This document shows positions 44,409-56,312 of a DNA stretch of 64,000 nucleotides, piece by piece. Within the stretch, counting starts at the first letter, position 1. The number at the start of each line of letters is the position of its first letter. The translations under genes were made by a program, and so were the position numbers. Under the pieces are notes generated by a model. The model did no database searches, was not told the DNA's origin, and was given only the letters and a program-made list of their open reading frames with translations. Source of the stretch: Chromobotia macracanthus (lineage: Eukaryota; Chordata; Actinopteri; Cypriniformes; Botiidae); NCBI GenBank assembly GCA_036877525.1, contig JAZGTH010000088.1, positions 3,420,001 to 3,484,000 on the forward strand, written 5' to 3'.

Positions 44409-44639
44409 CCCAGCTAACAGGTAACATTCTCAGAACATTGGCTAATGTTCCCCAAAAGTTCTCTCAAAGGTATTTTAAAAATAGAAAAAGAACTTAACAT
44501 TATATATCATAATTATATAGCAAAATTAATGTTTGAATAACAGTCTTATAACCAAGCAATAATGTTAACACAATGTGTAAAAAGAAATTGGACGTTCTTA
44601 AGGTTATTATTATTGACCTTTCAAAAAAAACATTTAACG

Positions 44640-44643
<4 letters not shown>
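44409..44643 (-). mobile_element. CAGCTAACA-family MITE, right end replaced by (GA)n
   Basis: Good end B (CCCAGCTAACAGGTAACA). Aligns through CCAAGCAATAATGTTAACAC and then ends abruptly at a GA microsatellite where end A should be. Confidence 0.85.

Positions 44644-44677
<34 letters not shown>
44644..44677. repeat. (GA)n microsatellite
   Basis: About 17 perfect GA units abutting the broken MITE. Confidence 0.95.
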
Positions 44678-44681
<4 letters not shown>

Positions 44682-45623
44682 AATCATACTGTCCACGCTT
44701 ACAGTATATTTACAGTAATATTATAACCCTATATGGTAAACGTCAACAATTCACGTGTCTATATATATTTCTGCCAATGTTGATACTTAAAAGAAACAAG
44801 TCTCTTGAGCTTTGAAAGACAAATTGCTGAGCTATAAATTTACCTCTGTACAGCAATACAACCACATGCATTATTGATCACCTTACACGAAGCGTCTCTT
44901 TATGATCTATGCTCGCGACCCCTCGTGGCTCTTTTTGTTTGGTCCATCTACAGAGAGGTGAGTGGAGTTCTCCTTTGTTTCCTCTTTAATCATCCTCTCA
45001 CAGACAAAAGAGGAAGTGATGTCACACCTGCCAGGCCTTTCATCACATTCGTGTCTGCTAACAGATCATTAGCCACACGACTGGCATCTCTTTCATTCAT
45101 TATATTAAAGTGTCCCACATTCTCAGTATGTCGGGATTTAACACTGGAGTCCCAGAATGCCACTGACAACACATTAAATCAGCAGATGTCAGACTGTGTA
45201 AATGCAGTGTGGAGTTCATAGACGGTGGAGAACCCAAAGCAGAAAAATATACATGAAGCAAACAGTCATTTGTTTCATTTGATTGGTGTGAAAATGAGTG
45301 TTTCCTCAGCTTCTCTTACTTCCTGTTTGTGTATGTATAGATTAATAGACTGTGTTCCTCACAGACCCTGAATATCAGTCTTAATATATAAAAATTCAGC
45401 AAAACAAATGTACATTTCTCAAACTATAATATGGCACTAATAAAGTGTTATTAGTTACCAAGGAGACAACAGTGTTCAGATGTGACATCTGTGTGAAGGT
45501 GAATGAATATATGCTGTTGGATATTGTTAGTAGATTAAAAAAACTTTATTTTACTTTATTAAGACTGGCAGATATAAAAAGTAATATCAGATAGTCTACA
45601 AACTAAGTTTACTTTTTTACTTT
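44678..45623. other. Unassigned sequence
   Basis: The block 44870-45220 is GC-richer and open on the plus strand for 115 codons, with a 60-codon frame opposite. No domain or splice context is recognised, so no gene is called. Confidence 0.3.
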
Positions 45624-45895
45624 TCTGGGAACATTCTCAGAATGTTGGCTAACATTATCAAAGTTATCAAAAATGTTTGCAGTAATGTTGGTAGGATGTT
45701 TTTTTAACACGTATGTATAATTTATATCAATAACTATAGTGGAAAGTTTTAAAAATGTTGCAGAATTTAAAAAATGTTTCGAATATCATTCTTATAACCG
45801 AGCAATAACGTTAATAAAACATCTAAAAAATGGATTTTTGCTACCTAATTGAAACATTAGGGATACATTCTTACCACCTGAAATTGTTAGCTGGG
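45624..45895 (-). mobile_element. CAGCTAACA-family MITE, left tip lost
   Basis: Begins TTCTGGGAACATTCTCAG, without the CCCAGCTAACA tip. The right end A is intact (CTGAAATTGTTAGCTGGG). Confidence 0.86.
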
Positions 45896-46079
45896 TTTCT
45901 GAATCGTAGTTTCTACTTTATTTTAGCAAGCAGTTAAGCTGGTATTTTATAACAACAGAAAATTTGACGCTGGTTTTGTTCAGACTGTTTGTACGACAGA
46001 GTTCTCTGTGTTCGTTAATCAAATTAATACCGTATTTCAGTAGCATTAAAAGAACTTACATTATTCTCCTGAGAGAGCT

Positions 46080-46440
46080 TCGTGTCAAACATCTCTTCCC
46101 TTCCCAGAATTCCCCTTGTGCTTGTCCTCAAAAGTGGTGGGAACATTCTTTAAGCAGCCTGTTATTCTACTCGCGTCGCCCCGCTGCAACAAAATTCACT
46201 GGGCTCGCCTGTCGGGTTTTTGAATTGGAGCGGGCGACTCTGAAACTAGGCCGTCTGCCAGACGCTTTAATATGCAGAATTCAGCAGCATGGCTTTCTAA
46301 TGCATCTGACACAACCTGGAAAGATCGGCATGTTTACAAGCACTTTTCTCACAGGCCGGGCGTTATATTAAAAGACATTTCGTGTGAACTAATGCAGTTT
46401 ACGACAGTTCCTGGCTGATAATTGCTTTGATTATGACACA
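46080..46440. promoter_or_regulatory. Candidate conserved noncoding block
   Basis: Repeat-free and GC-richer, with TTTGAATTGGAGCGGGCG, AGGCCGTCTGCCAGACGC (an inverted-repeat-like GTCTGCCAGAC) and CAGCAGCATGGCTTTC. A 135-codon plus-strand frame spans part of it but has no recognisable domain. Composition-based inference. Confidence 0.3.
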
Positions 46441-46652
46441 CTTGGCAGTAAACAGAGTTGTTGAGTTTCATTTGATGAAAAATTGGAGTCTTAAATGTAC
46501 TGACTGCTTTAAAAGTGAGGTCAAAAACATGCGCCTGCTTGAGTCTGATTTGATTCCTAATCAGCCAGGATTTTGACAAGAGGCTGGAAAGCCAAAAATA
46601 AACATCTTTCTTTTAATATATCTTACAAATTGCCCTGTGCAAGAAGTACATC

Positions 46653-46865
46653 CCCAGCTAACAATTTTAGGTTGTAAGATTGTTTACCAAATGTTACCAT
46701 TAGGTTTTAACATTCCACTAAGTACTTAAGAATAAAGGTTTTGATATGATATATAACATTAAAAAAGTTCTACTAATGTTACTGCAAGAACGTTTTTTGA
46801 TAACTTTGAAAAACTTTTAAAGAGCATCTTAGTCAACATTCGGGGGGCGTTCTCAGTTTTCTGGG
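46653..46865 (+). mobile_element. CAGCTAACA-family MITE, internally deleted
   Basis: Perfect end A (CCCAGCTAACAATTTTAGG). The interior jumps from GTTACCATTAGG to AACATTCCACTAAG, losing about 120 bp. The right end is decayed (GTTCTCAGTTTTCTGGG). The flanks are TC on each side. Confidence 0.87.
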
Positions 46866-47624
46866 TCATAGCACAATCCTATGGTTTAATTGAATTAACT
46901 GTATTTAAATACAATGACATAGTTAAATCAGCAAGAGGTCGTTGCATTGAGGTACTCAATGGTTCTCCCGTTAAATTTAAAGCAGCACTTTTTGAAACAC
47001 TGTTGACCTCTGAATTCAGATCAGAGGTAACACAGAGTCAAGACAGGCAATTTAGACATATCACTGCCTCAGGGCTGGACCTATAAAACCAGCCCTGACA
47101 GTGTGTTGTGAAGTGCAGGTCTGAAACCTGCTGAAATTTTCATGATTTGACAGTATGTTTTTCCCAGCATCTCTGAGATGAATATTAATAGCCACTCTCA
47201 ACGATCAACAATGTCTAAATGAAATTCATAGATACTCACAGATTCAGAAAAATTATGCCCTGTAGATGTGTAATGAGCAAAGTTCATCCCACACTGATGT
47301 AAGCGTAAACAACAAGAGCTTGAGAAGGAAATTATTTCGATATTTAGTGTAAGCTAAATATCATTGCCCTTCGTATTATTCACGGCTTGTTCGAGCTGTA
47401 TGCACTGTATATCAACACAAACATCCCATTACCACCTAATACTGGAGCGAGCTTGTTGAGACATTGAATTGTTTAGCCAAACAAATGTTTTTATTATGAA
47501 AACAAGCCATGCAGTTCCCACAAGATTCCAGTCTGTGATTAATTGATTTTATACTGGAGACAGACATTGTTTTCTACTCTGGGCACATTTTCTTTCCTGT
47601 GGCATGAACACTTACTTAGTTTAG
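46866..47624. other. Unassigned sequence
   Basis: No recognised repeat or gene. Confidence 0.35.
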
Positions 47625-47700
47625 CTTGTTGCTATGGAGTTGCTAGGGAGAGGTCTAAGAGGGTGCCAGGTCGTTGCTTTGTGGTTTCTATGGTGACGGT
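47625..47700 (+). repeat. GTTGCTAGGG-type dispersed minisatellite fragment
   Basis: TTGTTGCTATGGAGTTGCTAGGG then GGTGCCAGGTCGTTGC and TTTCTATGGTGAC. It resumes at 48076 beyond the MITE. Confidence 0.65.
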
Positions 47701-47736
47701 TCAATGACCACTGAATGTTTTGGGTTGTTGTCATCG

Positions 47737-48077
47737 CTAAAGCTAACAATTTTAGGCTGTATGAATGATTCTGTAATGTTTCCATTTAATAACAAAAACG
47801 TTACAAACGTAATTTTGAAAGTTTTAGAAACAGTGTTTAGATGTTTTAGATGTTGTATTAACAATATTTCTTTGCTATAAGAACGTTATTCAGATATTTT
47901 ATGTAATATTAATTCTGTTTTAATTCATATTTTAATTCCACTAACTAATTTAAAATACAATTTTTGATATATATAAAAGATATATAATGTTCTACCAACA
48001 TTACTGCAAGAATGTTTTTTGAAAATGAAAACTTTTAGAGAACATTCAACATTGTGAGAATTTAGCTGTTAGCTGGG
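47737..48077 (+). mobile_element. CAGCTAACA-family MITE copy within minisatellite sequence
   Basis: Left end AAAGCTAACAATTTTAGG (first bases decayed), right end GCTGTTAGCTGGG, 341 bp. Minisatellite-like TTGCTAGGG sequence lies on both sides, as if the element had entered such an array. Confidence 0.88.
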
Positions 48078-48104
48078 AGGTTGCTAGGGTGTTGCTAGGT
48101 AGCA
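48076..48104 (+). repeat. GTTGCTAGGG-type dispersed minisatellite fragment
   Basis: GGTTGCTAGGGTGTTGCTAGG directly following the MITE end. Confidence 0.7.
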
Positions 48105-48115
48105 CTGCCTCCTAG

Positions 48116-48196
48116 TCTTAATAATAATAATAATAAGTATGCTTAATAATAATAATATTTAATAATAATAATTATACTTAATAATAATAATATTAT
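48116..48196. repeat. (TAA)n microsatellite, interrupted
   Basis: TAATAATAATAATAATAAG with two interruptions of GTATGCTT or TTATACTT type that themselves repeat, giving a higher-order unit of about 30 bases. Confidence 0.9.
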
Positions 48197-48743
48197 GGTC
48201 CCCGTGGCCACTATGTTCAAAGTCAGTCAACTGTGAGGCTGTATTTGAGTTAGGTTGTTGCCTTACAAGGTAGCATCCTCTGTAAACTGCAGACAGTGAC
48301 AGCTCTCAATAGTCTTTGGAAACACTTTTAATTGCACTAGTATGGGCCATATGATTCCACAGCATGGAAACCTTAAGAAGTCTATGTATTACGCAGGGAG
48401 TCTTGTTTTCTTGTGGACTTATCTTTTGTTAATTATTGTCACAGCAACCTGCTTTCACCCACCGGGTCGTCCGCTGAGCTGTGCTGGTCTGTGTTACGAG
48501 CATTAGCACTTTAAAATGTCAGAGGCGCTGTGCTTTCTCATCACGGTTCTGTAGGACAGCAGATCTGGGTCCAGAATGCAAAATTGTCATGCTGTTGGTG
48601 GATGCCACCCAAAGACCTCCTCGTCCAGGACTTTCAAATACTTTGCAGACATGAGAGGTAAAGAGCAGACAGAGAATTTTGATGTTATTGGAAATGTAAG
48701 ATCAGATTTTATGTGTAGATAAATATACTGTGGAGAACAGATA
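48197..48743. other. Unassigned sequence
   Basis: No recognised repeat or gene. Confidence 0.35.
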
Positions 48744-49043
48744 CCCAGCTAGAACAATTTTAGGTAGAACATTTACCTAATGTTTTCATTAAATGACAAA
48801 AACATCTATTTTTTCAACATTGTATTAACGTTATTGCCATTTAAGTTATTTAAACAGTTTTATTCAGTAATGTTTTTTAAATGTTCAACTAGATACTTAA
48901 GAATAACATTTTAATATATATGATATACTTTCTAAGTAAAAAAAAACATTCACTATTAATGTTTCTGCAAAAACATTTTTGATAACCTTGAGAAAACTTT
49001 CGGATGTTTGCCAGCGTTCTGAGAACATTCCCTGTTAGCTGGG
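48744..49043 (+). mobile_element. CAGCTAACA-family MITE with TA duplication
   Basis: CCCAGCTAGAACAATTTTAGG at left (two extra bases), GTTCCCTGTTAGCTGGG across the right end in part. The flanks are TA on each side. Confidence 0.89.
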
Positions 49044-49689
49044 TATGCTTGGTGAGATGTTTTTTGAATGTTTCTCAGTTGTAAGTAAACGCTGCAGTAT
49101 TCACTTCCTGAAGAGTGTAGTATGTCAACTCAGCTCAGATAATGTTTTTTTTATAACAGCGTTTGTGTTGTGACTACCTGATTTAAGATTTCATTTATAT
49201 ATATGTAACATTACAAAAATTAAATCAACTGCAATGTCATTTCGTGTTGAATTTAAGTCTAGTTTTAGCTTGCGATTTTAAGAACTAATCTTAAAATCAA
49301 AATGTGACCTTACATGCTAGTATGGTTAGTCACACATTCAAATATAGCCACAGTGCTTATTCTAACTAGAGTAAGACAACAAGGGCAACTGTTCTGTTTT
49401 TAAAAACATTGTGTGCATGACCTGCATTTATGATTCTGTCTGAGAGCATCATGAGGGAACGTTTGTTTCACCTTGTGTGATCTTTACCCGGCATGTGAAC
49501 TTTACATCCGCTCTGGATTTCCAAAGGAGCAGAGCGGCACGGAGCAGCCCTTCAGGCCAGAGAGAAGCACATGATCCAGCAGGCTCAGAATTCCATGAGA
49601 AATGAGAAACGTCACCATACGATAGTTTAACACACATACCTATTGTCAAAAACATTGATGTGATCGTCTATATGAGTGTGCAGCTGTTT
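49044..49689. other. Unassigned sequence
   Basis: No recognised repeat or gene. Confidence 0.35.
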
Positions 49690-50047
49690 CCCAGCTAACA
49701 ATTTTAGGTTGTAAAAACGTTTTGCTAACGTTTCCATTAAGTAACAAAAACGATAATGTTATTTTGAAAGTTCCAAGAACGTCCAGTTTTTTAGACATTA
49801 GTTTTTATTCGATGTACTAATGTTATTGCTTGGTTATATGAACATTATTCAAACTTTTTTTATTCTGTAATGTTTTTGAAATGTTCCATTAACTATTTAA
49901 GACTAATGTTTTTGACATATGTTACATAATGTTAAAAGAATTATACTAACATTTATTGCAAGAATGTTTCTGAGAACTTCTGAGAGAACTGAGAGAACTT
50001 TCAGAGAATGTCAGCCAACATGGTGAGATCATTCCCTGTTAGTTGGG
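49690..50047 (+). mobile_element. CAGCTAACA-family MITE copy, full length
   Basis: CCCAGCTAACAATTTTAGG at left, TTCCCTGTTAGTTGGG at right, 358 bp, flanked by TT (TTT) on both sides. One of the best copies for a consensus. Confidence 0.92.
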
Positions 50048-50779
50048 TTTCCACCCACATTTTCATGTGTGTTAAGTGTGATATTTATTAATCATTCATT
50101 GTTTTAGCAACATAAAAAATGTGCTGAACGTTTAACCTCAAAACTTGCATCCACAAATATCCCAGATTACTCATTGCAGAATCACTCAGCTAGCCAAACA
50201 CTGAACTGGGAAGTTGTTCGCTGTGTGAGCGCATGTGTCATGCCACAGTACAGTCCAAAAAAGAGCAATAAAGAAAGTCTTATTATCAGCTTTGAGGGGC
50301 TTATTGGCATCTTAAGAGCTTTGGTCATTTTTAATTAATCTGATTTGGCTTCGATTCGCAGGGGAACTTGTGTGTTGTCAGAGATTATATTTTAATGTCC
50401 ATTGTAGCTCCAAATCAGAACTGTGGCCACTTTTAACAATCAGGTATGATCTGCATTTTATTACATTAATCAAACAGTGATGCTGAGATTAAGAAACATT
50501 TAAGTTTTAAGTTTAAGTTCAAAGGTTGTTTCTATACATACATTGTCCATTAAGGTGCGGTACAGTATGTAACATTAGAACTGATACACAACATTATACT
50601 TCTGACTTTATTCTTTAGTTGCTTACTTGTGTTTGTTTATTTATATTTAATAGATTTTATATTAAATTATAAATTATATTCAATTATGTTAATAACTACT
50701 AATTTAATCCTCTCTCATGTAAATGCACATATGTCTAAAACATTGCTGGTGTAATTCAATCAGTTTGCCGTTTGGTTCC
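50048..50779. other. Unassigned AT-rich sequence
   Basis: No recognised repeat or gene. Confidence 0.35.
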
Positions 50780-50907
50780 ATTTACATTATATTTATGCAT
50801 TTGGCAGATGTTTTAATCCAAAGTGACTTTGTCAGTACATGTTCCCTGGGAATCAAACCCACAACCTTTGTGCTGCTAATGCAATGGCCATTGAGCAACA
50901 GGAACAC
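50780..50907 (-). mobile_element. tRNA-derived SINE
   Basis: On the minus strand: GTTCCTGTTGCTCAATGGCC, AAAGGTTGTGGGTTTGATTCCC (in part), TACTGACAAAGTCACTTTGG, then ACATCTGCCAAATGCATAAA. Same family as 22779 and 34424, 5' head to 3' tail. Confidence 0.82.
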
Positions 50908-51364
50908 TGTCAGCCATCTCTGGTTGAAGGCTTCTGTAAATATTGAGTTTATACATGAAGCGTTGCAACATTAAACCCAGTTGAATGGTTACTCCAATTA
51001 TATACCAGTGCTTAAACGGTAACTTATGCATAATTACATACTTGCCTTAGCAAACACCACAAAGTAATGATTTTCAAACAGTTACTCTAGATCAAGCTTT
51101 AATATTTTCTCTGACATTTCTTATTGTACATTCTCTTAACTAGACAGTTCGTATGAGTATCCTCATGGCCCGCATCTAAAACTCAACTCAGAAATGGTTT
51201 ACAGTATTCCCAGTGGACTCCGGTCTGAGAGTTAACCACTTTTCAGCTGCGTCTGTAAGTAATTAGTTGTCAGATTCAAAGGCAGATGTTCTTCTTACTG
51301 TATATTTAAATTCACTTCGGGAAAATGGTATAAAGACTGATTACTGTTAATTAAGGACACGTAG
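50908..51364. other. Unassigned sequence
   Basis: No recognised repeat or gene. Confidence 0.35.
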
Positions 51365-51660
51365 GCCGTGTTCCAAACTCCAGTGAGCTGCCTACAGCAT
51401 TGTTCTGCATGCTACAGTTTTTGCTGTATTTGCACATCCATTTATTTTAATAGAAATGTTGCATCGCAAGTGTTCCACAAGTGCCATTTTTTCAGAACTG
51501 ACCAATTCTTCACTTGAATTCTTTGAATTTTTGCTTCACTACACTACACTTGACATACCTTGAGCAACTCATGCAACGTTTTGCATGTACTATAGTTTGC
51601 TAAACCCTTTGACCTTTGTAAAGACATAGTATGTGAATTTTAATGCCGTTCTTAGATAAC
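51365..51660. repeat. Possible dispersed CCGTGTTCCAAA-type repeat
   Basis: Starts GGCCGTGTTCCAAACTCC and contains GCATGCTACAG and CACTACACTACACTTGAC. It resembles a known class of fish repeats that begin CCGTGTTCCAAA, but no boundaries or inverted termini are firm. Confidence 0.35.
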
Positions 51661-52534
51661 AAAAACATAGTATAAGTTGGTTAACAAAAATACGCCGGGT
51701 CCGCCTGCATAGATCGTCACCATAAAATCAAAATATACTAATTCTTATTTGTTATGAAATATTGTGGTGTTTAATATAAATTATTTTTCCGTGCACATCA
51801 TCATGTCCTCGGAATCTTTAATAAATATTTGAAAGTGAACTTCTCCTCGGGAACTGGACGTTCTCTGATGTCCTCAGTCTGACGGCTTGGGCGGAGCAAG
51901 AGACGTTAACCACACCCCTCCAACAGTCAGTTACTGCAAAATTTGAAACGCCTACTTTTCTATAACCAATCAATTCCCAGTAAGAAAAACAAGCCACGCC
52001 CCCAGTTCGCTGATTCACTAAATTACGTCACAGCACAAGTCGACTGGAACTTCAGTCACGCCGACTTTAACAGGTTTAAAATGTTCTTGCAAAATTTTCT
52101 GTACTTAAATGTTTTCCAGCTGATTTGCAACAATGCACGTTTGGAAAAGCGCAATAGAAATAAAATGTAATTTAATTTAATGCTGTGTAGGTAGCCTCGG
52201 GCATTATATAATGTAGTATGTTAAAATGTTTTCTATGTTAACGACAATAACGGTCATTTTGAGCAGAGGTTCCAGTACAGAGCAAAGGTTGCCAATGAGA
52301 AATGAGATTTAATCAAAGCAGAAAACTGAAACTCGAGCAAAGGTTAAAGGGGCCACACAAATGTCATCAAAATGTCATTTAAGCAGGCCGTGCCCTTTCA
52401 TGGGCTTCATCACATGAGCCTGGAGGAAGCGTCCATGATGTTTGTTTGAAGGCCTAAACGAAAGTCAGGTTTAACCAAGATTCATTTAAGAGTCGGTGTA
52501 TGCGACAGACAAAGAAATGAGGAATCATTTGAAC

Positions 52535-52536
<2 letters not shown>
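51661..52536. other. Unassigned sequence
   Basis: A GC-richer portion at 51840-52080 has short frames on both strands, none recognised. Confidence 0.35.

Positions 52537-52537
<1 letters not shown>

Positions 52538-52596
<59 letters not shown>
52538..52596. repeat. (TA)n microsatellite
   Basis: About 29 uninterrupted TA units. Confidence 0.95.
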
Positions 52597-52599
<3 letters not shown>

Positions 52600-53126
52600 T
52601 CAAAACTGTGCCTTAGTGTGTATAACAATTCTATTTAAATGATTAGTACTTAGTCATAATGGGGGTCTAGTTAAAAAATAACATTTTAAAGCATAATATA
52701 AAAAATACTATGTTTTGTTATTAAGTATTGAGTGGCGTTTTAATCCTGCATCTCTTTGGAAAGCTTGAACATGTTGCTCATTAGGAGCCCAACAGTAAGC
52801 AAATGAGACATTTTAAAGTAAATTAGGAATGGAAGACTTTGACTTCCTACTATTAATTAAATGTGTAATGTTTGTGTGGGACTACATTTATGTTCATTAA
52901 TTCAGACGCTCCCACATAACAGAGATTATTAGTATGGAGCATAAAATATATTAAAGCTTTACTGAATTGTGCGGATATGGTGTGCGAGAGCCAAACTGCT
53001 GGAAGACCTTATTATCTTCATATCTCTAACGCCTTGTAATGCGATGTACTGTACAAAACTGCATGTATTTGAAAAAATATTTGTTATTATTATGGTGGCA
53101 GTTATGACCTCATCCAGAGACTTTAT
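52597..53126. other. AT-rich unassigned sequence
   Basis: Nothing recognised. Confidence 0.35.
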
Positions 53127-53210
53127 CCCAGCTAACAGGGAATGTTCACAGAACGTTGGCTAAACTTTTAGAGAACATTAGTCAATGTTCTGAGAATATT
53201 CCCTGCTGGG
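53127..53210. mobile_element. CAGCTAACA-family miniature fold-back, B end at both termini
   Basis: Left arm CCCAGCTAACAGGGAATG then TTCACAGAACGTTGGCTAA. Right arm TTAGTCAATGTTCTGAGAAT then ATTCCCTGCTGGG. The right arm is the inverse of the left, so the 84-bp unit is nearly a complete hairpin with two B ends and no A end. It is the shortest unit here with both termini. Confidence 0.87.
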
Positions 53211-54589
53211 GGTCAGAAAGTTTTTGAACTAGAAAAACATTTTACTGTACATAGAATCCGCTCACTTTTTAAATGAGTTATTATTATTATACTGTGTGTG
53301 TGTCTATGTGTATATAAAGTATATTTTTCTTGCTGTATGTAAGAAAACATTGAGTGGAAAAAGAAATTATCACCTCCTTTTGAGAATAGACATGGGCTTT
53401 ACACCAACACACCACTATTAGATCTTTCTACTCAATATCGCTTATGGCTCAGCAGTAAATGTAAATGTTTTGAATCTGCATATTTCTGACTGGATTGTCA
53501 TGCTGTAACAACCTTTGGCGTATAGAAATGACATTGAAATGGATAATGGATATACTGCTGTCAGATATGACAACCTCAGATTAAAAAAAAAATCCTTTCA
53601 TATTTTTACATTTTCATTGTATTCCATTAGTAGTAATAATAGGATATGGTTTGAAATTATATTCAAAACTATGTGAAAAGTGCAAAATATGTTTTGAATT
53701 GTGGTGTTGTATTTCACAGCCCATTGTTGTCACATGACCTCATTACACTGCATGCTAAATTAAGCAAGTATTAATTATCATAAGTTATTATAATATGATA
53801 ATTGGGATTATGATAATTATTATTTATCATAAGTTATAAGTTATCATAAGTTAGGTCATTTTAGTTATCAATTATCTTCTCAGAAACGTTTATTTGTTTG
53901 TGAACATTCCTTAAACTAAACAACATGAAACTCTGTCAATGATTATTTCTGCTTTCATAATTTAATACATTTGTAAAATTAATGCACTTATTCCTCCAAG
54001 AGGAGGAAGAAAAGAGTCTTTCTCAAGGTCGGACAATTCTCACCCAAGTATCTTATTCCTGATTTCCAATATGCAGGATTTTGTAAAGAACTGACTTGAA
54101 TTGTCTTTGGGAAATGTATCTTCATTTTAAACAATGCGATCTGTTTTAATATCACTTTTAATATGACAGCTGTTTATTAACTTCATCTCAGGGCTTGTTT
54201 TAATTTAAACTGTTTTAACATAAAAAGAAAGGTTGTACTGAAGCTTTTTGGTTGGTCCTTATAAAAAATATTTGTTTTTTATTTATTTTTTTGTTCCTGG
54301 GACCAGAAAATCCTTCACACAAGTACACAAGCCCAGATGTAAACTCAGGCATGCAGTAACCGTGGTGGAGTAATCGACAAACTCAAGGGGAGTGTTACCT
54401 TCAAATGTCATTAAAATGGTTTGTTCAGGTAGCTGGTTATAGTCATGTCTTCAATTCAAGTCACTTTAACTGATTTTTCAGCAAGATTGTTCACAAACTG
54501 TTGCTCTGCCATGACATTATCTCTCCTGAAAGAGAAGTTAATTATTTATGCTAATACCATCTGTAGCAAGTCCTCTCATAGTAGTAGTA
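53211..54589. other. AT-rich unassigned sequence
   Basis: Contains a local TTATCATAAGTTA repeat cluster at 53775-53870, where the unit recurs in direct and inverted form. No gene is called. Confidence 0.4.
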
Positions 54590-54757
54590 GAAGTATGTTT
54601 GAATAACATATTACAATAAAGCAATAATGTTAATACAATGTTTAAGAAACTGAACATTGTGAACATTTCTAGAACCTTCAAAATAACATTTTTAACATTT
54701 TTCTTACTTAATGGAAATGTTAGGGAAACGTTCTTATAACTTAAATTATTAGCTGGG
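54590..54757 (-). mobile_element. CAGCTAACA-family MITE, B half lost
   Basis: Begins GTATGTTTGAATAACAT and runs through AAAGCAATAATGTTAATAC to an A end reversed (TTAAATTATTAGCTGGG). Confidence 0.85.
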
Positions 54758-55561
54758 TCGTCATATTTTAGAATGCAGCAACACATAAAATCAAATTTGC
54801 ATAGCTAGAAGCTTACAGTTTCTATATTAGTTTTGAAAATATATTTGTAGTCAAAATGAAATTAAAAATTCACCTTATTTACTTTATTGAAATGCACGTT
54901 TTGTGAATAATCCCATGCTTTTGCTTCATGCAGTAGCGTATTTTTCATATTTGTGGGAAAAGAAGTTGGACGTGTTGTAAAACATGATGTTACACGAGGA
55001 AACTTCACACATTCACCCAGCGGTGTTTCACCTCAAATAAAGTCTGTATCAAGAAAGCAGGACCAACAGAACTATCCTGCTCTGTGATGCATTATTTATG
55101 GGAAACAAAAAGGTCAAACTTCAGAAAGCTCATATGATGTTGCATCCTCACAGGTATTTGTTTAAATTTCTTGTGTCCACAAACCGAATGCCTCTCAGAA
55201 GTTCTGCATAGAGTTCCTGACTGACAGGCTGTCTCTGGGTCTTCACATTGGAAGGCCAGCAACTGAACTGGTGGGCTGCGTTGGGCGTTCAGCCCCACAT
55301 GACTTCAGCAGCAGATGTGAAAGATGTGAAAGAGAATGTTTTGGTCTTTATTATCAGATGCGAGCAGAAAGTGGAGCACAACAAGGACAAATGCCTCTTG
55401 AGTCAAATATACAAGAAGATCCAAAAGCAATAAGTCTAGGCAGGATGTTTTTTAACATGCGTAAGGCACATATTTATACTTGTCCGTGTTTTACAGTGCT
55501 GTAAAATCCGTGTGTGTGTGTCTGGATACTTAATCTTTATTTCAAGCATATTGATAGATCA
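54758..55561. other. Unassigned sequence
   Basis: No recognised repeat or gene; short overlapping frames at 55092-55504 are unremarkable. Confidence 0.35.
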
Positions 55562-55815
55562 GGGCAGCTGTGGCCTTCTGGTTAGAGAGTCAGACTTGTA
55601 ACCAGAAGGTCGCAGGTTTGATTTTCAGTGCTGGCACGTAACAACTGAGGTGCCCTTGAGCGAGGCACCTTAACCCTGATTTTTCCCAGGAGCCACAGTG
55701 TGCCCAATGCCTCGGGTGTGTGTTCACAACTCACAAATCCAATGTGTGTGTACTAACTGGATGGGCTAAATGCAGAGGACTAATTCAAAGTATGGGTCAG
55801 CCTGTCACTTCTCTT
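55562..55815 (+). mobile_element. tRNA-derived SINE with long body
   Basis: Head GGGCAGCTGTGGCCTTCTGG then TTAGAGAGTCAGAC (A box region) and GGTCGCAGGTTTGATTTTC (B box). Body TGAGGTGCCCTTGAGCGAGG, GGGTGTGTGTTCACAAC, tail TGGATGGGCTAAATGCAGAGG and AGTATGGGTC. The layout matches a widespread teleost SINE recalled from memory. The inverse 5'-truncated copy is at 37340-37560. Confidence 0.85.
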
Positions 55816-56312
55816 AAAATAACAAAAGAAACAAGATTTTTACATCTTCTGAAAATATGTAATGATGCTGGCCCATTCAAAAGTCATGGCCATGATGGTA
55901 GGCTGTTTTGTTTAGTGTATTGTTAAGTCTTAGATCTTCTGATTGCTGCATGTGGCTTAAGCCCTGTTTTATCATCCAGCAGGCATAATATCCTTAGCAA
56001 ACACCACTTTTGTTAAGACTAAGTTAATCCTTCAAAATGAATTTGAACATATCTTGGAATTAAATCTTTAATTTCCTCTCGCAATATTTAATATCTTGAC
56101 CCTGATCTTAACTATTCATTCTGTACTATCAAGCTGTTCTCTTGAGTTTGGTGTCTTTTACAGCCCCGTGATTTACATGTGACATTGACTCTTTTTGTCA
56201 AATGTTAACCTAACATGTTACGTAGCCAAACAAGTCTAACTTTGCCAAAAATTTAAGGTCAGAATCTAAGAAGTTATCTTGAAGTCAGAAGTCTTTGAAT
56301 AGTTGACTATTT
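55816..56312. other. Unassigned sequence
   Basis: Nothing recognised. Confidence 0.35.

Noticed and set aside
44874..45221. 115-codon plus-strand open frame
   Set aside because: No recognisable domain and a smaller opposite frame through the same bases; chance is the simplest reading.
45964..46371. 135-codon plus-strand open frame
   Set aside because: No domain or splice context. The underlying sequence looks more like conserved noncoding DNA.
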